This document shows positions 34,741 through 43,231 of a DNA stretch of 64,000 nt, in pieces. The notes under the pieces are model-generated. The model worked only from the letters and a program-made list of their open reading frames with translations, ran no database searches and had not been told where the DNA came from. Origin of the DNA: Pilosibacter fragilis (GTDB lineage: Bacteria; Bacillota; Clostridia; Lachnospirales; Lachnospiraceae). Location of the stretch: NCBI RefSeq assembly GCF_032490495.1, contig NZ_JAVYJB010000001.1:62001-126000 (forward strand), written 5' to 3'. A program made the position numbers and the translations under genes. Each line of letters starts with the position of its first letter. Positions within the stretch are counted from its first letter, which is position 1.

Positions 34741-34978
34741 TAGGTGTCTTTAAGATTGCTTTGTTTCGGAAATAAAAGGAAAAAGTGCATGTGCTTCAGT
34801 TCATCCTTGTTTGCGATATAAAAGGAAAACGCATATCGGTCAAAAACATGCTTATTTAAGAAATAAAAGGAAAAAGTAATTCCCTCTATACCGCTTGTTT
34901 GCGATATAAAGGGAATATTTACGAAATAAAAGGAAAATTACAAAAACATCGATAATTTCATAAATAGTCTGAAATTTA

Positions 34979-37570
34979 TCAATTTTCATTGGGGTTAGTT
35001 GATAAAATTTCATATAATTTATTATTTTTTGGAAATTTATTAACAAATGGTACAATAGCGCCATTGCAAAATACAAGTCCCTGTCCGGATTCCGCATTTT
35101 TGATATAGTTCAGCTGTGATTCCGAAATATGAAGCATGGAACCGATCTCCCGTCTGTCTTCGTTGGACTGGTTCAGCATGACGATGAACGGCGAGTTGTT
35201 GATGATACCTCTGGACTCGCGGTTCGTCAGCAGGTCTTCTACATTCTGAGTGATGCCGGTCGGAACGCCGCCATATTTTCGAAATTGTTTCCACATATAG
35301 AGTAGCTGCTGCGCGCATAACGCGGACTGCGTCAGGATATACAGCTCATCGATGTAGATCCAGGTACGGATATTTCTTTTTCTGTTCATGATGGTGCGGT
35401 TCTTAATATCATTCAGGCACACCTGCATGCCAATCTCGTTCATACCAGTACCGATATCGCGGATATCATAGGTTACGAAGCGGTTCTGGGTATCCACGTT
35501 TGTCCGGAAGGAAAATGTATTGTAGGAACCCTGACAATACTTCTCAATCGCGATCTGGATATAACGGGCTTCCGGCTCCGGCTGGCGTCCGAGGATCTTG
35601 TAGAAATCCATGAACGTCGGGCTGGCGTTGGTGTCGCAAGTCTTTTTGATTCCTCTCCTCTTCAGCTCCTCCATATGCGCCAGGTAGGGTTCATACAACT
35701 GACGGACGCAACGGTCAATAACGGAAATCTGAATCGGGTTCAGTCCTGCCCTGCCATTGATGGCAGACGCACAAATGGAACAGATATAGTCTGACTTGAC
35801 CGTAACCGGATCATCCCCGTCTTTCGCATCGTATGTAATATCCATATCGAACGGATTGATGTGGGTATCGGATCCCGGCGCGATACGAATTACCTGGCCG
35901 CCAAGTGCTTCGCATAAGGGGCGGTACTCAGCCTGCGGGTCAATGACAAAAATTTCGTTCTGTTTGCTGGAAAGAAAAGCCTGTGCCATCTCCAGCTTCG
36001 CAGTGAAACTTTTACCGGAACCCGGCATACCGAGTATCAGACCGTTTGAGTTCTGCCCCCGGAGCCTGTTGATCATGATCAGGTTCCTGCTCGTCACATT
36101 CACTCCATAGAAGGTTCCGTGTGGCTGTGTGAGCTCCATAGACTCAAACGGGATAAAAAGGGCGGCTGACTCCGTGTTCATCAGACGGTTTAACCGTGCT
36201 TTGTTACATCCGATCGGGAGACAGGAATTAAATCCGTTTTCCTGGTCCGAAGTACGTACCGATATCTTACAGAGGTGTTTTTCGACACGGTTCTGTACCA
36301 GCTTGGTAAATTTTGTAAGTTCCTCCAGGTCATCCGCAAATACGGTTACGAGCACCGTCATCAGGATGGATTTCTGGTCACGTACCGTAATATCATCATA
36401 GGCTTTCGCGGCATCCTTGCGATCCTGTTCCAAATCCGGAGAAATCAAGTCGGAGCCAAGACCGACCTTGGCATTTCGCTTCGCGGCCTCCGCTACATTA
36501 CGGTTGATTTCCAACATCTGGTTGCGGACCAGCTTGATACCTTCATCCTGCCGCATTGGGGAGAAATGCACGCTGGTCAAAGCCTGACACGGAACATTGG
36601 CGATATCCGTTAAAATCTCAGCGGATAACTGCGTCGGAAGATCTCTGAGATACAGAACTCTCGCATATTTATCGCCCAGCCTCAAATAGTCGCGTTCAAA
36701 TTCCATGGAACTTGGACCGACCACATCCTTAGTCGTCAGACCCAGTGACTGCATCCAGCCGAGATCAAAGGTCCTCGCTTCCTTGCCGTCGATATTCATC
36801 TTTTTAAAGAACGGGACATCCGTATCCTGGTTATAAATGTTGTATAAAAGCTCCAGCCGATCCTGCAATTCCATCGGGTCTGTTGTATGTTCATTGATTG
36901 CCTTGATTCTGGAAGAAATTTCCCCATCCACACGGGAGAAGGTACCGTTTGCCAACTCGATGTTTTCCGCTTTAATGGAAATGATTAGATACTTTTCCTG
37001 TGTGATGTTGGACTGTCCTTCGCTGATTTTGGAACGCAGCACTGAGTTCATGTCCTCGCGCATTTCGTCATACCCGTCATTCTCCATCTCAAACAGGGTT
37101 TCGCGGTTGAACTTGTCCATGTCAATCCTGCGGTTAAAAATCAGAAGCTGCGGTCTTACATCCGGTGAAAAGTAATTAAGCAGATCTCCATATGCAAAAT
37201 ACATATCCTCCTGGGTCTGCTGTGTTGCTGTTTTAAAATTTGCATCCGTCAGACGGTAACATTTAGTAAAGATACCTTCTTCCGTCTCGATGATACCATT
37301 TGTATATACTTTACGGTATGGAATAGACTGCTGCACGGTTTTGGGAACGCTGATAGACTGGATGAGGGCCTTTTTAGATTTTGCACCCTTACTTGCCAGT
37401 CCTGCATTTTTTTTCTTTTCTTTTAAAGGTTTGTCTGCCCCAATTCGGCCAACATCGCCGGAAAAATCCTGGATCTGTCCGCTGCTACTGCCGGCTTTCA
37501 TTCTGCTGCTTCCGTTTCCAATGTCGGTGACGTCTGCGTTTGACTGCATTTTTTTATTTTTGCCGAACAT
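34979..37570 (-). CDS. VirB4/TraE-family conjugation ATPase
   Basis: An 863-residue type IV secretion ATPase. The start at 37570 (MFGKNKKM) is behind a ribosome site; an upstream extension reads through promoter P5. Walker A GMPGSGKSFTAK lies near residue 515 and Walker B TWIYIDELYIL near 740, followed by TGITQNVEDLL and ESGQGLVFCNGAIVPFVNKFP, the usual VirB4 ending. It powers assembly and substrate transfer of the mating channel at the cytoplasmic face of the membrane. Followed downstream by the repeat array. Confidence 0.94.
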   Translation of the reverse strand: MFGKNKKMQSNADVTDIGNGSSRMKAGSSSGQIQDFSGDVGRIGADKPLKEKKKNAGLASKGAKSKKALIQSISVPKTVQQSIPYRKVYTNGIIETEEGIFTKCYRLTDANFKTATQQTQEDMYFAYGDLLNYFSPDVRPQLLIFNRRIDMDKFNRETLFEMENDGYDEMREDMNSVLRSKISEGQSNITQEKYLIISIKAENIELANGTFSRVDGEISSRIKAINEHTTDPMELQDRLELLYNIYNQDTDVPFFKKMNIDGKEARTFDLGWMQSLGLTTKDVVGPSSMEFERDYLRLGDKYARVLYLRDLPTQLSAEILTDIANVPCQALTSVHFSPMRQDEGIKLVRNQMLEINRNVAEAAKRNAKVGLGSDLISPDLEQDRKDAAKAYDDITVRDQKSILMTVLVTVFADDLEELTKFTKLVQNRVEKHLCKISVRTSDQENGFNSCLPIGCNKARLNRLMNTESAALFIPFESMELTQPHGTFYGVNVTSRNLIMINRLRGQNSNGLILGMPGSGKSFTAKLEMAQAFLSSKQNEIFVIDPQAEYRPLCEALGGQVIRIAPGSDTHINPFDMDITYDAKDGDDPVTVKSDYICSICASAINGRAGLNPIQISVIDRCVRQLYEPYLAHMEELKRRGIKKTCDTNASPTFMDFYKILGRQPEPEARYIQIAIEKYCQGSYNTFSFRTNVDTQNRFVTYDIRDIGTGMNEIGMQVCLNDIKNRTIMNRKRNIRTWIYIDELYILTQSALCAQQLLYMWKQFRKYGGVPTGITQNVEDLLTNRESRGIINNSPFIVMLNQSNEDRREIGSMLHISESQLNYIKNAESGQGLVFCNGAIVPFVNKFPKNNKLYEILSTNPNEN

Positions 37571-37602
37571 GTCTTTGGTCTCCTTTCGTTTGTTCTTTGG
37601 AT

Positions 37603-37636
37603 AATTATGGAATTTTGTCGGTTCAACATCGCAAAA
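37603..37636 (-). promoter_or_regulatory. Element promoter P5 (TTTTGCGA box) of VirB4
   Basis: CCATAATT with GCGATG at -22, 33 bases before the VirB4 start. Its T-run is also the T-tail of the terminator at 37633. Confidence 0.78.
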
Positions 37637-37661
37637 CCGGGATGGCAGATGCACATCCCGG
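37633..37661 (-). terminator. Terminator after prgI gene
   Basis: Stem CCGGGATG with a 9-base loop and TTTTG on the minus strand, 8 bases after the PrgI stop. The tail overlaps the -35 region of P5. Confidence 0.8.
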
Positions 37662-37668
37662 TCCGGTT

Positions 37669-38133
37669 CTAATCGATTGGTTTCATATCCGGATTGGTTT
37701 TCAGATATTTTTCCAGCCTCTTTTTATTCAGTTTCTGTTTTTTCTTCATTTCCTTATCCGTATACTCCTTATCATCACCATCGAAATATTCGTAGGTGAT
37801 CTTGCTCTGCTTTGCCAGCTTGTCGAAGGTGTTTTCCGTGACGTATGGACGACATTTTGGAGCAAAAAATTTCACGATCGCCACGTCTCTTAAAAACACG
37901 GCAAGCGGCATATCACATACATCAATAAAACCACATGCGATAATCGGACTGACTGCCGCGATGGTAATGACAACTTTTAAGTCAGACGGCAATCCAAGTT
38001 TTCCAAGAAATGTATTCAGCAGCAAGCCGACAACAACCGCCGGGACAATCGCATAGGTCTGGCGTTTGGTAAACGGTCCGATGAATTTTGCCTTTACATT
38101 GCGGATATCTTTCGGTACCGGCATAATAATCAT
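37669..38133 (-). CDS. PrgI/VirB3-like conjugation protein
   Basis: A 154-residue membrane protein of the PrgI family. It has a basic N-terminus (VPKDIRNVKAKFIGPFTKRQTYAIVPAVVVG), two adjacent membrane segments (about 28-50 and 55-75), and a charged C-terminal tail. PrgI is the Gram-positive counterpart of VirB3 and docks on VirB4 in the channel base. It lies between VirB6 and VirB4 genes, as in other Firmicutes ICEs. Confidence 0.9.
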   Translation of the reverse strand: MIIMPVPKDIRNVKAKFIGPFTKRQTYAIVPAVVVGLLLNTFLGKLGLPSDLKVVITIAAVSPIIACGFIDVCDMPLAVFLRDVAIVKFFAPKCRPYVTENTFDKLAKQSKITYEYFDGDDKEYTDKEMKKKQKLNKKRLEKYLKTNPDMKPID

Positions 38134-38153
38134 GGTGCATTCCTCCTTCCTGT

Positions 38154-39434
38154 TTAATGGACGCCGATGATGTCATTGGCAATCTGTCTTGATTTTGCAA
38201 ACATACCGATCATGGTCAGGTTAATGGCTGTGTTCGTGATGACAGAAAATGATGCACCCAGGCTATCTTTAAAAATATCCGTTACATAAATGATCAGGAA
38301 AATGACCGCACCCTGCATGGAAACAGCAAAAAGTTTTTTTAACCACATCCAGCCGTTGCTGCGCCACTTCTCCGAGTACAGGTCCGCAATAGCAAGTGGG
38401 GTAAAGAGGTAACGGATGGCGATTTCAATAGCAACCGCATAAACAACCAGCGAAGATGCTAACTGGACCAGTCCATTGCCAAATAAACCAGTGATGCTGC
38501 CAAACAGACCGCTTAATCCCGATCCAAGATCGCTGACCACGTTACCAAGACCAGCTACCCAGTCTGATCCCATTGTTGCTAACTGGTTTTGCGATATTAC
38601 GGACACAAAGCTTTTAACAAGGGCATATTTTACTGCAGCCCCCGATGAACCTTGAACCCCGACGATGACGTTTTCCAAAATTAATGTACCGGCACGAATA
38701 ATGAGCAGTGCAAAGAATTTATAGTTATAAATGAACCAAACACCAATCATCAGTTTGATAAACTCCCTACTGAGAGCTTCATTGCTGGCGTTTTTATCCT
38801 GAATCATGTTCATCATACTAACAGCCCCAAAGGTAATAGCCAGAGCAATCGCAAAAGTCCGAATGTTATCCGAAAAACCAGCCATTCCTGTCGAAACCTT
38901 TTCCAATAATTTCGATACCATGCCCTGATTGGCCTTACTAAACGCTGTATCATGTTCATCTTTTGTACGGTTCCATGTCAGAATATTGACTTTTACTCCA
39001 GCATCTACTGCATCATTGTCTCCTGCGCCTGCATTGACTATTTCATCTCCTGTTTCTGATTCGTAAGTTGTTGATCCAAAATTAACACCTAACGCCATGG
39101 CTTCTTCTTTAAAATATTTTTTCCATTGCACTTTGGCGCCGCTCATGGTATTTGCCAAATCCACCTTTTCATCTTTTAAAATTTCATCGATGATTTTGTA
39201 TCCGCCTTCCACAGTTGGATCATTTTTAAGATCTTCAGAATCAAGTTTTTCTTCCAATAATTCTACAATGCGATCTCTTTTTGGAGCTGAGTCTGCGTCC
39301 TGATAAATTTCTTTCGCCTTTGTAATAAGTTCATCCACCTGGGGATCATTTTCGGCATATGCATTTACAGGTGCGAAAGCGGTCATTGTTACACACAGGC
39401 CAAGAAGAAGCGGGATTTTTTTAATCAATCTCAT
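38154..39434 (-). CDS. VirB6/TrbL-like channel protein
   Basis: A 426-residue exported/integral protein with a signal (MRLIKKIPLLLGLCVTMTAFAPVNAYA), a charged extracytoplasmic region of about 170 residues, then five to six membrane segments from about residue 190 on (FAIALAITFGAVSMMNMI, LVVYAVAIEIAIRYLFTPLAIADL, SMQGAVIFLIIYVTDIF). This layout is that of the TrbL/VirB6-like proteins (CD0419 type) forming the inner channel in Gram-positive mating systems. Position next to the pilin-like gene and prgI supports this. Confidence 0.85.
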   Translation of the reverse strand: MRLIKKIPLLLGLCVTMTAFAPVNAYAENDPQVDELITKAKEIYQDADSAPKRDRIVELLEEKLDSEDLKNDPTVEGGYKIIDEILKDEKVDLANTMSGAKVQWKKYFKEEAMALGVNFGSTTYESETGDEIVNAGAGDNDAVDAGVKVNILTWNRTKDEHDTAFSKANQGMVSKLLEKVSTGMAGFSDNIRTFAIALAITFGAVSMMNMIQDKNASNEALSREFIKLMIGVWFIYNYKFFALLIIRAGTLILENVIVGVQGSSGAAVKYALVKSFVSVISQNQLATMGSDWVAGLGNVVSDLGSGLSGLFGSITGLFGNGLVQLASSLVVYAVAIEIAIRYLFTPLAIADLYSEKWRSNGWMWLKKLFAVSMQGAVIFLIIYVTDIFKDSLGASFSVITNTAINLTMIGMFAKSRQIANDIIGVH

Positions 39435-39464
39435 ATTTTTATCATTCCTCCTTTTTGACTTGAT

Positions 39465-39797
39465 TTAATTAATAATATTAGCTGCCCGCAGGATGGTCGG
39501 CAGGCAGACCATGCAGAAACCAAGCGTTAATTTTGTGAATGCCATGCCGTACTGTCTGGCATCACCGGATTTCTTGGCAATGATTGCGTTGTATAGGCCC
39601 CAGATCAGCGCCAGGATGCCGAACAGGCGCAGGATAAAAAAGACTGTGCCAAGAACAACGCCCTGAAAATCACCTATAGTATAGGAGTCAAAGTCGCTTG
39701 GTTTTGCATTTGGACTGATAGAAAGTGCGTGAGCGTTTATACTGCAACAAATTGCTGTTACTGCGGCAGTGCAACTTGCGGATAGCTTTTTTTTCAT
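39465..39797 (-). CDS. VirB2-like pilin/Maff2-type small membrane protein 1
   Basis: A 110-residue protein. ATG at 39797 follows AAAGGAG. Signal sequence (KKLSASCTAAVTAICCSINAHA) then two hydrophobic helices separated by a basic loop (WGLYNAIIAKKSGDAR, then GFCMVCLPTILRAANII). It is a clear paralogue of the 40931 product: FFILRLFGI, WGLY, AKKSGDA and VCLPTILRA all align. Such small two-helix proteins occupy the VirB2 position in Gram-positive type IV systems. Confidence 0.8.
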   Translation of the reverse strand: MKKKLSASCTAAVTAICCSINAHALSISPNAKPSDFDSYTIGDFQGVVLGTVFFILRLFGILALIWGLYNAIIAKKSGDARQYGMAFTKLTLGFCMVCLPTILRAANIIN

Positions 39798-39823
39798 TTT
39801 TTCTCTCCTTTCTGACGGCGTCG

Positions 39824-40366
39824 TTACCAGAGTCCTAATATACACATCAGAAATGGCGCAAAGAACAATACCAGGCCGCCTAAAATATGAGCGACGTTTT
39901 CTTTTAAGATTTTTTTAGTTTTAATGCTGGAACCCATTCCTAACAGAACCATACATACGCCGCTTATCTGAGATATACCCGTGACAAATGCAATAGCATT
40001 GTCCATGGAAATAAATAGGAACCGGCAAAGTATCAGCATCAGGCCATAACTACTACACCAAACCCATTTCTTTGATCCGGTAATTTCGCCATCCGGTCCG
40101 GCTACTTTTTTTGTCGCCAGATAACCCAACTGGCCACTCACAAACATAACAGTACCAATCGGCGCGCAGAGCTGCAGTATAATCCTGCCGATCAAAAGAA
40201 TTGTTTCGTTTGTAGCAATGCCAAAAATGTTATGCTGCCACATGACACATCCAATAGCTACAATCAATACGAAGAACCATGACTTAAGCCAATCGATCCA
40301 TTTCATCCACAGCTTCTTCTGATTCTCTTCTGTTGATGCTTCGTTTGAAGCATTCTGATTTTCCAT
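39824..40366 (-). CDS. Polytopic membrane protein of the conjugation cluster
   Basis: A 180-residue protein with about four membrane segments (SWFFVLIVAIGCVMWQ, ILLIGRIILQLCAPIGTVMFVSG, SYGLMLILCRFLFIS, HILGGLVLFFAPFLMCILGLW). ATG at 40366 is 7 bases behind AAGGAGG. I do not recognise a family; by position it belongs to the mating-channel operon. First gene of the P6 unit. Confidence 0.68.
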   Translation of the reverse strand: MENQNASNEASTEENQKKLWMKWIDWLKSWFFVLIVAIGCVMWQHNIFGIATNETILLIGRIILQLCAPIGTVMFVSGQLGYLATKKVAGPDGEITGSKKWVWCSSYGLMLILCRFLFISMDNAIAFVTGISQISGVCMVLLGMGSSIKTKKILKENVAHILGGLVLFFAPFLMCILGLW

Positions 40367-40394
40367 TTCCAATCCTCCTTTCTTCTTTTGGGAT

Positions 40395-40428
40395 AATTAT
40401 GGACACGGTTTGATGCTTTTGCGCGAAA
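40395..40428 (-). promoter_or_regulatory. Element promoter P6 (TTTCGCGC box)
   Basis: CCATAATT with GCGCAA at -22, 28 bases before the 180-aa gene. It should transcribe 39824, the pilin-like gene, VirB6 and PrgI. Confidence 0.72.
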
Positions 40429-40441
40429 TCCGTGTACCGCA

Positions 40442-40485
40442 AAGAAAAAACACAGAGTTATGATTTCTGTCACAACTCTGCGTTT
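40442..40485 (-). terminator. Terminator after the 118-aa membrane gene
   Basis: CGCAGAGTTGTGA paired with a TAACTCTGTG arm, then TTTTTTC on the minus strand. Confidence 0.85.
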
Positions 40486-40492
40486 GGCAATA

Positions 40493-40849
40493 TCAGAATA
40501 TTCCAGCCACATGTAATGCTGCCGGTAAACAATATAATGTAAGGCCAATGACCCATACCAGCAGTTCCAAAATTGGTTTTGCAATTTTTTCTACTTGCGA
40601 ATCTTTCTTTTTCGCAATGAAATGAACACGCATGACAAGATAGAAGCCGAATAACTGCGCCATCTGAGCTGCGACCCAGCAAAACAGGGAGTATTTGTTC
40701 ATGGTCGGCATACTCTGGATATTCAGACCCCAAATAATAATGGTTGCCACAAAAACAAACCCAAACGCTCCAGTCAGAAATGCAATGCAGTTAATAAGCC
40801 AAAGGATTTTTGTTTTTTTGTCAATGTTACTGAAAAATTTCAAGCCCAT
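40493..40849 (-). CDS. Small polytopic membrane protein, 118 aa
   Basis: A 118-residue protein with about three membrane segments (ILWLINCIAFLTGAFGFVFV, YSLFCWVAAQMAQLFGFYLV, LELLVWVIGLTLYCLPAALH). The ATG at 40849 is only 2 bases after AGGAG, unusually tight. An in-frame TTG four codons upstream overlaps the ribosome site, so translation may be inefficient. Unrecognised; cotranscribed with the second pilin-like gene past an attenuator-like hairpin. Confidence 0.58.
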   Translation of the reverse strand: MGLKFFSNIDKKTKILWLINCIAFLTGAFGFVFVATIIIWGLNIQSMPTMNKYSLFCWVAAQMAQLFGFYLVMRVHFIAKKKDSQVEKIAKPILELLVWVIGLTLYCLPAALHVAGIF

Positions 40850-40865
40850 CTCTCCTTTCAAAATG

Positions 40866-40896
40866 AAAACGGGCCGCTGTCAGATGACAACGGCCA
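40866..40896 (-). terminator. Hairpin between pilin-like 2 and 118-aa gene
   Basis: Stem GGCCGTTGTCA with a short loop and the tail CGTTTTC. The weak T-run suggests partial termination, leaving more pilin-like mRNA than downstream mRNA. Confidence 0.65.
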
Positions 40897-40930
40897 CCAA
40901 ATACAGTTGTATGCAAATTGTCAGTGTACA

Positions 40931-41353
40931 TTAGATGATGCCGACTGCCTTCAGAATGGATGGCATACAAACCAGTGCCAAGCCACCGATCAGGGTGTTC
41001 ATTGCTCCGTTCATGGCCTCGGAATCTCCGCCTCTTCTGGCGGTGATGTAACCATACAGGCCCCAGATAAACATACCGATACCGATCAGTCTGCAGATCC
41101 AGAAAGATACGCCAAGCACCAGACCCTCTGGGTTTACATTCGCCACACTGGCCTTTACGGTGTAGTTGGTATCAATGTTCAGTGCAAATGCATTCAGTCT
41201 CCAAATCATGCAGCTTACGAATGCTACAAAAGCTGCCATGCAGTTCTGAAACCACGCAACGCACCGAGTCCGCAGATTTGCCATTTCTTTTCTTGCAGTT
41301 ACGGTCTCGTTTTTTGCAGCTGCAACGCCGTTTACAGTACCGAATCTATTCAT
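40931..41353 (-). CDS. VirB2-like pilin/Maff2-type small membrane protein 2
   Basis: A 140-residue protein. ATG at 41353 lies behind GGAGG. A basic N-terminal stretch precedes a signal-like helix (CMAAFVAFVSCMIWRLNAFA), then the two helices FWICRLIGIGMFIWGLY and GGLALVCMPSILKAVGII flanking the loop ITARRGGDSE. It is paralogous to the 39465 product and has its own promoter P7 and attenuator, which fits a highly expressed structural subunit. Confidence 0.8.
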   Translation of the reverse strand: MNRFGTVNGVAAAKNETVTARKEMANLRTRCVAWFQNCMAAFVAFVSCMIWRLNAFALNIDTNYTVKASVANVNPEGLVLGVSFWICRLIGIGMFIWGLYGYITARRGGDSEAMNGAMNTLIGGLALVCMPSILKAVGII

Positions 41354-41383
41354 GTCCGGTTCCTCCTTCCTTTTTGTTTGTCT

Positions 41384-41418
41384 AATTATGGAAGGAGATG
41401 CATTCAATGTCGCAAAAA
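41384..41418 (-). promoter_or_regulatory. Element promoter P7 (TTTTTGCGACA box)
   Basis: CCATAATT with GCGACA at -22, 30 bases before the second pilin-like gene. Best example of the GCGA class. Confidence 0.8.
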
Positions 41419-41430
41419 CTTTTTGGCAGC

Positions 41431-41457
41431 ACAAAATCCCCGGGGATTTCCCGGGGT
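41431..41457 (-). terminator. Terminator after the 97-aa gene
   Basis: Stem CCCCGGG with a short loop and the tail ATTTTG on the minus strand, 6 bases after the stop. Confidence 0.75.
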
Positions 41458-41462
41458 AATCT

Positions 41463-41756
41463 CTATTCTGTAAATTCCGTGCATTCTTTCATGGCGTCCT
41501 GCAGGATCTGATACGCTTCTTTCTGTTCTCCTCTCAGCTCCATATCCGGATTGGATTCCAGAATCCAGAGAATAAACTCATAATTTTCTACCGGATTCAA
41601 TGTCAACTCCAGAGCATCGTCAATACTTGGAAACCATCCTGTCAGCGGATGCATCCTGCCGGTCAGACGCTCCAGCATGGCATTAAAATGCTCATGCGAA
41701 ATGCTCATTTTTTCTTCTTTTTCGTCTACATATTCATTCTCTCTCTCTTCTTCCAT
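41463..41756 (-). CDS. Hypothetical acidic protein, 97 aa
   Basis: A 97-residue acidic helical protein (LTGWFPSIDDALELTLNPVENYEFILWILESNPDMELRGE). No family recognised. Neither the ATG at 41756 nor an internal ATG at 41708 has a strong ribosome site. Its start overlaps the end of another frame at 41726-41944, which may couple translation. Confidence 0.5.
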   Translation of the reverse strand: MEEERENEYVDEKEEKMSISHEHFNAMLERLTGRMHPLTGWFPSIDDALELTLNPVENYEFILWILESNPDMELRGEQKEAYQILQDAMKECTEFTE

Positions 41757-41944
41757 AAATTACGCAGGGAATCCGCCTGGACGGACACATGCGTTGAAAA
41801 CGTTACATTACCAGCGTGTTCATGATAAAAGAATTCTGCATTTCCCCCTTCTCCTTTCTGATTTTTGCGCCGTTTAAGGCATTGATTGGGTATATACTGT
41901 TTTGTGTACTGAGGATCGATGATCTTCTCTTTCGTTGATAGCAT
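41726..41944 (-). CDS. Possible 72-aa hydrophilic ORF
   Basis: A 72-codon frame directly downstream of promoter P8, giving a hydrophilic protein (STKEKIIDPQYTKQYIPNQ, then HEHAGNVTFSTHVSVQADSL). No good ribosome site at its ATG. It ends 31 bases inside the 97-aa gene. Supported mainly by promoter position and plausible composition. Confidence 0.35.
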   Translation of the reverse strand: MLSTKEKIIDPQYTKQYIPNQCLKRRKNQKGEGGNAEFFYHEHAGNVTFSTHVSVQADSLRNLWKKRERMNM

Positions 41945-41990
41945 GCGTGATCGTGAGCCGAAATCGTTTCCCACAATCTTTTGCTGTGCA

Positions 41991-42023
41991 AATTATGGAG
42001 CGAAAGTTCGAAATATTGGTTTT
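41991..42023 (-). promoter_or_regulatory. Element promoter P8 (ACCAAT box)
   Basis: CCATAATT with ACCAAT at -22 and an AAAA run ahead. Upstream of the 72-aa/97-aa pair. Confidence 0.78.
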
Positions 42024-42071
42024 GCTTTTGTATGTGCTGCTTTCTTATCCGCAGATATTCGGTTTGTTAGC

Positions 42072-42112
42072 AAAAAAATAGATCCTCTCTTTTCTGGAAA
42101 GGATCTATTTGG
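42072..42112 (-). terminator. Terminator after primase gene
   Basis: Stem AAATAGATCCT with an internal loop of about 16 bases and TTTTTTT on the minus strand, 19 bases after the primase stop. Ends the P9 operon. Confidence 0.9.
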
Positions 42113-42131
42113 AAGATAGTTTGTTTGACGC

Positions 42132-43196
42132 TTACGGAACCTGTCTTGCTAGAATACCTGCAAGCTCCCCGATATCCGATGCATGTCTGGCCAGAAATTG
42201 ACATGCCGGCAACGCCTGTTCCACGCGCTTATGGAAGGCATCCACGCCATATGGGTTGCTTCGTAAAAATTCATCCGGATCTTTGTACGGTCTGAAATCC
42301 AGAACGCGGACCGGCAGTCCGGCTGCTTTTAAAAGTCCGATGGATTTTTTTGTGGCATTGATTCCGGCGCCGTCACTATCCATGGACAGATACACTTTTT
42401 TATAGTGTGAAGCAATGAGACGCACATGCTCTTCGGTCAGCGCCGTTCCAAGTACCGCTGCGCAGTCCTGATATCCGGCGCTGTGCAGCGCGATGTAATC
42501 CATATAGCCTTCGCAGATAATGATCGCCTCGCTGCGTCTTTCCGCTTTGTATGGATAACCATATAATCTGGTTCTTTTACTGAAGAGCTGTGAATCCGGT
42601 GAGTTGATGTATTTCGGTTTGGTGTCATCCATGACGCGGCCACCGAATGCAATCACATCCCCGTTTTCATCCATGATCGGAAACATGACACGGTTCCGGA
42701 ACAGGTCATATACATTTCCCTTTTTACTGATCTTAAACAGGCCGGAACGGATCAGGTCACTGTATTCGTATCGACTTTTCAGGGAATCGTACAGGCAGCA
42801 GAATGCATCCGGAGCAAATCCAAGTCCATACTCCGCCATCTCTTCTTCCGTAATTCCGCGTTTTTTCAAGTATTGGTTTCCGATATTTCCGCGGGTTGTC
42901 AGTTGCTGATAGTAAAAAAATGCTGCATCCGCATACATTCTTAAAAGCACTGGGTCTTTTCCCCGCTGAGGAGGCGTCTGTCTTACCGCGCCGATCCGTT
43001 CCAGGAAATCATAACGGTTCCCGCCAGCACCGCAGGCGTAACAGAAAAAAGTACCGTTTTTCTCATCCGCGGAAAATGATGCGATATCTCCGTGACAGAA
43101 CGGACATTTTCCAAAATATTTTCCGGATACCCGGTCACGATACATTTTTGTATACATGGATGCCAGTTCCGGCATTGTTTTTGGTTTGCTGTACAT
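42132..43196 (-). CDS. DnaG-like primase (CHC2 zinc finger + Toprim)
   Basis: A 354-residue primase, shorter than chromosomal DnaG (about 600) because it lacks the helicase-binding C-terminus. A CHC2 zinc ribbon (CPFCHG ... CYACGAGG) covers residues about 29-55, then the DnaG core (YGLGFAPDAF, FPIMDENGDVIAFGGRVMDD, KYINSPDSQLFSK), then Toprim with CEGYMDYIAL and DSDGAG metal ligands. It synthesises RNA primers, probably for the single strand arriving by conjugation or for ICE replication. Start behind AGAGGAAA. Last gene of a unit with the helicase. Confidence 0.93.
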   Translation of the reverse strand: MYSKPKTMPELASMYTKMYRDRVSGKYFGKCPFCHGDIASFSADEKNGTFFCYACGAGGNRYDFLERIGAVRQTPPQRGKDPVLLRMYADAAFFYYQQLTTRGNIGNQYLKKRGITEEEMAEYGLGFAPDAFCCLYDSLKSRYEYSDLIRSGLFKISKKGNVYDLFRNRVMFPIMDENGDVIAFGGRVMDDTKPKYINSPDSQLFSKRTRLYGYPYKAERRSEAIIICEGYMDYIALHSAGYQDCAAVLGTALTEEHVRLIASHYKKVYLSMDSDGAGINATKKSIGLLKAAGLPVRVLDFRPYKDPDEFLRSNPYGVDAFHKRVEQALPACQFLARHASDIGELAGILARQVP

Positions 43197-43231
43197 ATTT
43201 TTTTCCTCTTTTCGCATTGTATGTTGCCGTA

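Larger units (their letters stand above)
34394..34937. repeat. Ten ~22-bp TTGTTTSGRAATAAAAGGAAAA repeats
   Basis: Plus-strand copies near 34394, 34441, 34760, 34806, 34851, 34893 and 34919. Minus-strand copies near 34479, 34533 and 34579. The core is AAATAAAAGGAAAA or GATATAAAAGGAAAA behind TTGTTTGC/TTTCGG. The cluster changes orientation twice and surrounds promoter P4. It lies in an intergenic stretch of 720 bases between the VirB4 and TasA-like genes, otherwise without a clear gene. It looks like an origin or transfer-region iteron array. Confidence 0.82.
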
